64,000 bases of DNA, taken from positions 146,448-210,447 of the forward strand of contig NZ_JACSET010000005.1 of the NCBI RefSeq assembly GCF_014334325.1. The letters run 5' to 3'. The notes below the pieces were generated by a model that was not told where the DNA came from, made no database searches, and saw only the letters and a program-made list of their open reading frames with translations. The position numbers were made by a program, and so were the translations under genes. The stretch comes from Treponema sp. Marseille-Q4130. GTDB lineage: Bacteria; Spirochaetota; Spirochaetia; Treponematales; Treponemataceae. The number at the start of each line of letters is the position of its first letter. The first letter of the stretch is position 1. Positions 58,819-64,000 of the stretch are shown piece after piece.

Positions 58819-59400
58819 TTAACCTCCTGATGTTATTAAAACTTGCGGCGATGTAGTCGTACGATAAAATATTTGTGTCAATATCCAAATATTTTTATAG
58901 CCGATATCTTTATTAAAATGCACATTAATATCTTTGTTTGTATCAAATTTTATTACATAGTCTTTCGAAATAACCGATACAATCTTATCAACACTCGCAA
59001 GCGTTATACCGAAACGTTTTAATACGGCAATCGATTTTAAAAATTTTCGATACATTCCTAAATCCATAAATCCGGTATCGGTATACGATATAGTCGATAA
59101 CTGTCCACCGAGATTATCACCGACAGTCGATAATCCAATACTTAGATCGGTCTCGAGTGGCAACCCGCCAAGTAATAAAATATTTTCCGCATTAAATCCC
59201 TCCGGCACTAGAGGACGAATATATCCGATAATGCGTCCGATATTCTCAAGTTCTTTTTCGTCGGCAGTATCGATCGACAACTTATAAATATAATTCTGTA
59301 TAAACTCCGCTTCGGCAAATTCGCTATTGATTGCCGCCCCGAAAGCGCTGATAACAGATCCGTTTATTTGTGCAGGATAGTATCGATTTACCGGTATCAT
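58819..59400 (-). CDS. Phage tail protein (DUF2612 / tail protein I-like)
   Basis: A 193-residue protein. Residues 1-80 (MIPVNRYYPAQINGSVISAFGAAINSEFAEAEFIQNYIYKLSIDTADEKELENIGRIIGYIRP) match the helix-rich start of baseplate proteins related to tail protein I and DUF2612, including LENIGRIIGYIRP. The rest (residues 95-190) is beta-rich. It lies between baseplate J and the fibre, so it probably links fibre to baseplate. It directly follows the J gene (59401) with no gap. Confidence 0.75.
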   Translation of the reverse strand: MIPVNRYYPAQINGSVISAFGAAINSEFAEAEFIQNYIYKLSIDTADEKELENIGRIIGYIRPLVPEGFNAENILLLGGLPLETDLSIGLSTVGDNLGGQLSTISYTDTGFMDLGMYRKFLKSIAVLKRFGITLASVDKIVSVISKDYVIKFDTNKDINVHFNKDIGYKNIWILTQIFYRTTTSPQVLITSGG

Positions 59401-60891
59401 TTACACCCCTACCTGCTCGATTGTAATTGTTGCGTCCGATATGCGTGGGATAGTATTACAATCGACTTCGACAACGCTCTCCCATTTTTTACCGTCGATA
59501 CTTACTTGCGTATATGCGACTTCTGTGTATGTACAATGCACAAACGGCGCACTCGTCAAAAGCTGTGTAACGCTATCACCGATTCTCCAGTTTGCACTCG
59601 CAGTGATGAGATCGCGTTTGATTTGATTTCTGATATGCGTACCGTTATCCGCGTCTTCGGTGAGCCATACTTTTACAAAAACTTGTTTTTCACCGGCAAG
59701 ATCGTAATATATCGGTATAGACTGCCCGCTCGCCGTCGTCCAGTTTTGGACTTTCGCAGGATTATCCATACCGGGTATCGACGGCTCTCTGTTTATTACC
59801 GATATGACATTATCAATCGTTTCGACGAGTTCATTGATTCCCGCCTGCGGGACTTGTACCGCCCCGACTTCGATACAAGTAAATGTTATTTTCTTTTCCG
59901 TACCGGCGGTGATCGTTACCTGTTCCGACGATTTAAACGTATGACCTTTATAGACAACTGTCGTACCGCTCGGTATTACCGCGTTTCCTGTACTTGCCGC
60001 ACCGATCGTAATACCTACGGTTGAGTACGTACCTTTTGCGATCGGAGAATTTTGTGTCGGAGCACTCATATACCCCGCGTAGGTCTCGGCTATTTTGTCG
60101 GAGTTACCGTGTATGACGATATACGCAGTTCTCGGTTGCAATACTACACCGCCTGTCAGCGTAATCGCGGTTTTTGTATTGTAATTAAAAAATATTCGCG
60201 CATACGATACGCCAGTTAAACTCTCGAGCGCGCCTTTACATCCGTCGAGCGAGTATTTTATCGTATCGCCCAATACAAGCCGCCGACGCAGCGCGTTTGT
60301 CGTTTCTGCCTCTATGCCTGGAATACTCGATTCGAGGTTTTCCACACTCTCTAAATTAATAATCTGTCTGTCAAACGATTTGATCTCTCCCGAGAGTACG
60401 GCAACGGCTCCGATTGTATCGCAAACGGTATCGATGATTTGCGTACTTCCAGCACTGATAACAGCCTTTTCCTTTACGATAAAATTGACATCCTCATAAG
60501 GCGCTTTTGTACCGGCAGGGATAATACAGTCACCGGACGAGCTCGCCTGTACCGTAAGACGCAGTGTCGAGTAACTGCCGGGATTTCGTGCGACAGCGGC
60601 AATCGGCAAAAGATTTTCAATCTGCGCATCATCGCAGATTTCAATATTGAGCGAGTTTATCGCACGCGACAATTTTTCATCATTGTCGGCAAAACGGTTT
60701 CCATCTCCGAGTGCAAGCAGATAGAGCGCGTTGTCATAGCTTTTTTTCAGCTGTACGATTTTACCGTCCTTATCTTTAATACCGTTTTGCTGTAAAAGCG
60801 TGTTGACGCTATCGATTATTTTATCGGCATGCTCGACCGTTGTTTTCGGTCGCCATGTTTCGCCGTTTATTTTAAAGCTCACGTGCCGCAT
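59401..60891 (-). CDS. Baseplate protein J-like
   Basis: A 496-residue protein with a J-type start (ADKIIDSVNTLLQQNGIKDKDGKIVQLKKSYDNALYLLALGDG). Two related beta-rich modules repeat the pattern: PAGTKAPYEDVNFIVKEKAVISAGSTQIIDTVCDTIGAVAVLSGEIKSFD and PSGTTVVYKGHTFKSSEQVTITAGTEKKITFTCIEVGAVQVPQAGINEL. The phrases ETTNALRRRLVLG and GCKGALESLTGVSYA are those of Mu gp47/J-like proteins. It forms the wedge ring of the contractile baseplate. Its stop lies immediately before the next gene and its start overlaps the W-like gene by 20 bases. Confidence 0.85.
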   Translation of the reverse strand: MRHVSFKINGETWRPKTTVEHADKIIDSVNTLLQQNGIKDKDGKIVQLKKSYDNALYLLALGDGNRFADNDEKLSRAINSLNIEICDDAQIENLLPIAAVARNPGSYSTLRLTVQASSSGDCIIPAGTKAPYEDVNFIVKEKAVISAGSTQIIDTVCDTIGAVAVLSGEIKSFDRQIINLESVENLESSIPGIEAETTNALRRRLVLGDTIKYSLDGCKGALESLTGVSYARIFFNYNTKTAITLTGGVVLQPRTAYIVIHGNSDKIAETYAGYMSAPTQNSPIAKGTYSTVGITIGAASTGNAVIPSGTTVVYKGHTFKSSEQVTITAGTEKKITFTCIEVGAVQVPQAGINELVETIDNVISVINREPSIPGMDNPAKVQNWTTASGQSIPIYYDLAGEKQVFVKVWLTEDADNGTHIRNQIKRDLITASANWRIGDSVTQLLTSAPFVHCTYTEVAYTQVSIDGKKWESVVEVDCNTIPRISDATITIEQVGV

Positions 60892-61222
60892 CCTCCACTT
60901 TTAATTTCCCTACACTCATAGTCAGTTTGCCGTTTTCAATATTGTACTTCGGATAAAATGTTTCTTTTTCCGTAAGTCGTAAACTTTCCCGTACATAAAA
61001 ATCGAGCTCACCGAAAGTCAGCTTTTGCGTCAAAAAATCCGTCCACGGCACGCCTACATCGGGAAGCTGCGGAACAGTTCCGCGAATTAAAAAACCTGCC
61101 TGCGTTGCCGCCTGTAATTCTTCCTCATCTCCCGATACGATCGGAACAATACCGTCGATGACTTTACAATCCCATGTTATCCCGCTTGTCGTAATATCTT
61201 CAGCACGCATTTTTAAATCCAT
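60872..61222 (-). CDS. Baseplate wedge W/gp25-like protein
   Basis: A 116-residue protein. The size and position immediately before J, and the segment LTQKLTFGELDFYVRESLRLTEKETFYPKYNIENGKLTMSVGKLKVEDAAREL, fit a small baseplate wedge protein (gp25/W family). The family's EPR motif is not clear, so the assignment relies on place and length. It starts one base after the spike-type gene's end (61224) and overlaps the next gene by 20 bases. Confidence 0.6.
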   Translation of the reverse strand: MDLKMRAEDITTSGITWDCKVIDGIVPIVSGDEEELQAATQAGFLIRGTVPQLPDVGVPWTDFLTQKLTFGELDFYVRESLRLTEKETFYPKYNIENGKLTMSVGKLKVEDAAREL

Positions 61223-61223
61223 T

Positions 61224-61913
61224 TTATCCCCCCGTTACGACTGTCGTTGTCTTTGCCGCACCTATATTTATAGTCATCGGAGTAACCGGTGGAGATGATG
61301 GACTGCTGGGTGCGGCACAGGTATGTGTATGAGTATTTAAAAGCACAATAAGATTATTAAGAGCCGTATTGAGTTCCGCCCACGTTACAAGCTGTTTACT
61401 GTTCCCGTTGAGCTCTATTTTTTGCTTTGCCTTTATTTTATGATTGTTGCATTCAAACTCTATATCATCTTCCGCCGTAACGGATAATTTTCCTTTTTTG
61501 ATTTCCGCTTTTACTTTTGCCTTGTTGTTAAAAACGCACATCGGGAGAGCCTTGAGTGTTTCCCTGCTGTAGTGCAAATACGACTTTGTTTCTTCGGGTG
61601 ATGTTATATCCCCCGTCTTTGCTACAGGTGTTTTCAGTCCGAGTAGCAACACCTTATCGCCTTTTTGTATATCCCACGTAAGCGAAAAACCGGTACCCGA
61701 TAGCGTCAGCACTTCGATGTTTTTCGTTTCCATTTCCGGCAATGTCTCTCCGTTCATCATTTTTTGCTGTTTTGCGTGCAGTACGTTTATCGTTTTATCC
61801 GCATTTATCGCTTTGATAATTCCGTAATCAACGATAAAAAAATTCCCAAGTATCGCCTCGATTAAATCGCGATCGGTAAAGCGTGTTACTGCATTCAAAA
61901 AATTATTATTCAT
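61224..61913 (-). CDS. Baseplate spike/puncturing protein (Gp138/gpV-like)
   Basis: A 229-residue protein. An N-terminal OB-fold region (residues about 20-120: AILGNFFIVDYGIIKAINADKTINVLHAKQQKMMNGETLPEMETKNIEVLTLSGTGFSLTWDIQKGDKVLLLGLKTPV) is followed by KLSVTAEDDIEFECNNHKIKAKQKIELNGNSKQLVTWAELNTALNNLIVLLNTHTHTCAAPSSPSSPPVTP. The HTHTC motif with repeated histidines would bind a metal at the spike tip. This arrangement is that of Gp138-N/gpV spike proteins. Its ATG overlaps the next upstream gene's stop by four bases. Confidence 0.72.
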   Translation of the reverse strand: MNNNFLNAVTRFTDRDLIEAILGNFFIVDYGIIKAINADKTINVLHAKQQKMMNGETLPEMETKNIEVLTLSGTGFSLTWDIQKGDKVLLLGLKTPVAKTGDITSPEETKSYLHYSRETLKALPMCVFNNKAKVKAEIKKGKLSVTAEDDIEFECNNHKIKAKQKIELNGNSKQLVTWAELNTALNNLIVLLNTHTHTCAAPSSPSSPPVTPMTINIGAAKTTTVVTGG

Positions 61914-62791
61914 GCCGACCTCTTATCCGCTGCTATGCCTTCGATTGTCATTTGATTTGCGCTCCCGACTGTCGCAAAATGAAATTGCAGTGAGGTGATC
62001 TCAATACGAGATCGTTCCTGTCGAAAATTTTTAAGATATTCCGTCGATTGGTAATACGCCGAATTAAACGTTACAATATCGCCGGGCTTTAATATCGGGT
62101 TCCACGGCGCGCTGATTGTTGCCGAGGCAAGCATACTCTCCGATCCCGCCTTGATAATAGGCGGCGCGGAAAGATAAGGAAGATCGATTTCAGCGCCAGG
62201 CGATGTTCCGGCTTCTTTGTATGCTACAAATGTACCGCTATCGATCGTAATATGCACACCGTCAAAACTTCTCTCAAGGTGCGCGATTGCATCTTTACAC
62301 GCGCCCTGAAACTGGAACGATTCTTCCGATACCTCTTGTATCGCAGAACTTACTACGGGAGTTTTTAATCCGAGCGGCTTTGATATTTGCGCAAGTGCCG
62401 TTTGCAGGGTATATCCTTTGTCGAGGTTTATATCGACCGTTTTTGTCATCCACTCTACAAATTGCCCGAACATACAGTGTACAACCGTCGTACTCTCCGG
62501 ACCAGGCGATTCTTGGTGCATGTACGCGATTGTCGATTCGAGCATAATACGCCGTTTATCCTCATAGCCTGCATATACACGGAGCTTTTTTGCACTTGAT
62601 AAAATACTGTCGATATAAAAGTTTTTTACGGTTATATCAAAATCATTCGGGATATCCCGCCCGTACATTGCGCCCGTAAGTGTGATATTCGGTTTTCGCC
62701 CATGTGTCGGGCATTTTATTTGCGCAACGATCGCATCGTTATCATTGAGGAAATACAAATCAATAATTTTATTAAAGTTTGCTATTCCCAT
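61910..62791 (-). CDS. Baseplate hub protein (gp44/late-control D-like)
   Basis: A 293-residue protein. Position and size match a baseplate hub such as Mu gp44 or P2 gpD, upstream of the spike. It begins MGIANFNKIIDLYFLNDNDAIVAQIKC and shows TLQTALAQISKPLGLKTPV, DAIAHLERSFDGVHITIDSGTFVAYK and ISAPWNPILKPGDIVTFNSAYYQSTEYLKNFRQERSRIEITSLQFHFATVG. The linear order of beta domains is plausible for a hub. I recognise no strict motif, so this is a positional call. It overlaps the baseplate plug-like gene by ten bases. Confidence 0.6.
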   Translation of the reverse strand: MGIANFNKIIDLYFLNDNDAIVAQIKCPTHGRKPNITLTGAMYGRDIPNDFDITVKNFYIDSILSSAKKLRVYAGYEDKRRIMLESTIAYMHQESPGPESTTVVHCMFGQFVEWMTKTVDINLDKGYTLQTALAQISKPLGLKTPVVSSAIQEVSEESFQFQGACKDAIAHLERSFDGVHITIDSGTFVAYKEAGTSPGAEIDLPYLSAPPIIKAGSESMLASATISAPWNPILKPGDIVTFNSAYYQSTEYLKNFRQERSRIEITSLQFHFATVGSANQMTIEGIAADKRSA

Positions 62792-63087
62792 TTTATTAAA
62801 TAAAGCTCCGTCAAAAAAAGTGCGTTATATCCGATTTCGGGAAGCTGTGTTTTAAAAATAAATCCGTAATCGCTGTTTCCCGTTCCCGATACGACATTCG
62901 GATATACCCCAGCCTTACGCATTATCCCGTTCGGCAGTGTTATCCAGCAGTTCCACCGACCATTAAAAAATCGAAAAGCAAATGTAAAATTACCTGCTTC
63001 CGTAATACAATCGAATGAAAAATTCTCTTGCATCTCTGTTGCAGGAAATGGAATACGCTCAAGTGATTTAATCGCTCTCATATACAT
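62782..63087 (-). CDS. Small baseplate plug-like protein
   Basis: A 101-residue protein, or two residues fewer if the second ATG (63081) is used. It is beta-rich: RAIKSLERIPFPATEMQENFSFDCITEAGNFTFAFRFFNGRWNCWITLPNGIMRKAGVYPNVVSGTGNSDYGFIFKTQLPEIGYNALFLTELYLIKWE. The phrase FxFxFRFFNGRWxCWITLP is like the plug protein family seen at the top of compact contractile baseplates. It is the first gene of the leftward baseplate run. Only the size, place and this phrase support the call. Confidence 0.6.
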   Translation of the reverse strand: MYMRAIKSLERIPFPATEMQENFSFDCITEAGNFTFAFRFFNGRWNCWITLPNGIMRKAGVYPNVVSGTGNSDYGFIFKTQLPEIGYNALFLTELYLIKWE

Positions 63088-63168
63088 ATAGTCATTTTTA
63101 CTTTATGATAACTTATTTATTTTAGTTTTATTTCCGATACTTATAAAAAGCAATCTAAGGAGTAACTT

Positions 63169-63348
63169 ATGAGTACAGACGTCGAAATTAAATGTAAAGC
63201 TATTGAGGTAGTCTTAAAACTAGTAGAATTGCACGAATTACGTTTTCAGCACGGTAACGATTATACCGTAGAACAAGTAACCGAGCAATTTTTAAAAGCT
63301 GTAGATTTAATCGCGGCAAAAATTAAAGAGCCTCAAGACAAAAAATAA
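63169..63348 (+). CDS. Small phage protein, 59 residues, unknown function
   Basis: ATG at 63169 with AAGGAG at 63157-63162. The product runs from MSTDVEIKCKAIEVVLKLVE to LIAAKIKEPQDKK. It is charged and helical, with no hydrophobic region. It is divergent from the baseplate plug-like gene. The strong ribosome-binding site and good codon structure support a real gene, and its function is unknown. Confidence 0.7.
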   Translation: MSTDVEIKCKAIEVVLKLVELHELRFQHGNDYTVEQVTEQFLKAVDLIAAKIKEPQDKK

Positions 63349-63388
63349 TTATCCTTTACATTTACAGGGCATTATGCCCTGTACTTTT

Positions 63389-63535
63389 CTAATAGGTTAA
63401 TACCATAATTTTCAATTCACCTGCACTCCTTTTAAACGTATAATCCCACATTCTTGCGCCATACTTTTCACAAACAGTCCGTATCTCTTCAAGCAATTTT
63501 ACAGCATCTACTTTCTTTTCTTTTTCTTCTGCCAT
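63389..63535 (-). CDS. Small phage protein, 48 residues, unknown function
   Basis: Reads MAEEKEKKVDAVKLLEEIRT and ends GELKIMVLTY when started at 63535. The longer reading from 63589 adds residues with a basic start and no better site. The N-terminal half is a charged helix. No domain is recognised. Confidence 0.5.
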   Translation of the reverse strand: MAEEKEKKVDAVKLLEEIRTVCEKYGARMWDYTFKRSAGELKIMVLTY

Positions 63536-63624
63536 AATTATATCTCCAAATAATAATTTTAAACAAAAACGGCGATCGTACGGGTGCAAGTGCGCACGAC
63601 CGCCGACGCAACGTTGCCGCTGCG

Positions 63625-63975
63625 TTAATTTTTACCGTTCGCGGTTTCCGATTTTTTATCAAATAAAATACCGAAAATTACCGTAAGAGCCGCGAGTATC
63701 GCGCCCGAAACCGTTTTAAAAATATTTTGCGACAATCCGCCGATACAACACAAAACCCCGCCAATTACCGCAAGTACGATAATGACAACCGTTTTCCATG
63801 AAAAATTGTTTTTTTCTTTCGCGGTCTCTACCATAGATATGACAACCGCAGCAAGCCCGAATGCGGCAAGTGCGATTTCAATTACGGTTACGCTCGGGAT
63901 TTTGACAAATTGCGCGGTTACAACAGCCGCAGCAAAAAGCAACATCCCAATAAATCCAATAATTTTATACTTCAT
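63625..63975 (-). CDS. Small membrane protein with four helices (possible holin)
   Basis: A 116-residue protein with four hydrophobic segments: 5-25, 30-50, 62-80 and 88-105. Charged linkers (KEKNNFSWK) lie between the pairs. It is AT-rich and close to small phage genes, which fits a holin or other lysis-related membrane protein, but no lysis enzyme is adjacent within the window. Its start is near the window end. Confidence 0.5.
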   Translation of the reverse strand: MKYKIIGFIGMLLFAAAVVTAQFVKIPSVTVIEIALAAFGLAAVVISMVETAKEKNNFSWKTVVIIVLAVIGGVLCCIGGLSQNIFKTVSGAILAALTVIFGILFDKKSETANGKN

Positions 63976-64000
63976 GTTTTACCTCCACATATATAGTCAT

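Larger units (their letters stand above)
55293..64000. mobile_element. Prophage (left part), inserted at tmRNA, contractile-type tail
   Basis: From tmRNA rightwards the genes are an integrase, a serine invertase, an invertible tail-fibre locus and a leftward run of baseplate genes up to 63087, then small genes at 63169-63975. Base composition is clearly more AT-rich than that of the region before it. There is no head or terminase gene in the window, so the element extends past 64000. The compact plug-hub-spike-W-J-I-fibre order recalls small contractile tails such as Mu or Pam3. Confidence 0.85.

Noticed and set aside
1-64000. CRISPR arrays, rRNA and tRNA genes
   Set aside because: No regularly spaced direct repeats of 24-40 bases, no ribosomal RNA sequence and no tRNA cloverleaf other than the tmRNA acceptor were found by eye.

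Overview
ORGANISM. The window looks like chromosome of a Treponema-like spirochete of roughly 50% GC with a lower-GC prophage at its right end. This is an inference from overall gene content: short lipoprotein signals, LolA, a RodZ-like protein, many TPR proteins, an Rsb-type partner switch and a CCA-less tmRNA gene. No rRNA or tRNA gene was found to settle it. LAYOUT. (1) 1-7199: a nearly complete autoinducer-2 (AI-2) uptake and processing locus. lsrK (cut by the window edge) and lsrR run left, and lsrA-lsrC-lsrD-lsrB-lsrF run right. Between them is a control region with a strong sigma70-type promoter, a perfect palindrome and two direct-repeat boxes. (2) 7273-12809: an AEC-family carrier, a carboxyltransferase, an OmpA-domain protein, an M28-like peptidase and an RRM protein. 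(3) 13042-20615: a heterodimeric ABC exporter, an ArfB-like ribosome-rescue factor, HemW, a signal peptidase I-like protein with an altered catalytic lysine position, SmpB and an exported protein. (4) 20881-23425: a low-GC pair of small lipoproteins and an exported flavoprotein reductase. (5) 23594-32349: a one-direction catabolic island made of an RpiR regulator, a PfkB kinase, an AfuABC-like transporter, a class II aldolase and a split transketolase. It reads as import and breakdown of sugars or sugar phosphates.

(6) 32406-44443: housekeeping genes, namely metallophosphoesterase, ferredoxin-type DUF362 protein, PcrA/UvrD helicase, RimO, RodZ-like, LolA, rpsD, xseA-xseB and mutL. (7) 44444-52006: hairpin-rich intergenic DNA and a series of TPR proteins, one of them split at a T9 run, followed by a TPR/Mrr-like fusion, a phosphoesterase and a ParB-like protein. 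(8) 52135-54803: an RsbU/RsbV/RsbW partner-switch module. (9) 54916-55292: tmRNA. (10) 55293-64000: a prophage inserted at the 3' end of the tmRNA gene. It has an integrase, a serine invertase, an invertible tail-fibre C-terminus and a compact contractile-type baseplate set running leftwards. It continues past the window.

MOST NOTABLE. A 558-bp segment bounded by perfect 25-bp inverted repeats carries two alternative, convergent tail-fibre C-termini next to an invertase gene. This is a complete host-range switch readable directly from the sequence. Other points of interest are the lsr locus in a spirochete with two changed LsrB pocket positions, a T9 run that would join a lysine-rich membrane protein to a TPR protein, a set of genes whose -10 box lies 6-8 bases before the start codon (probable leaderless mRNAs), and several families of intergenic hairpins.
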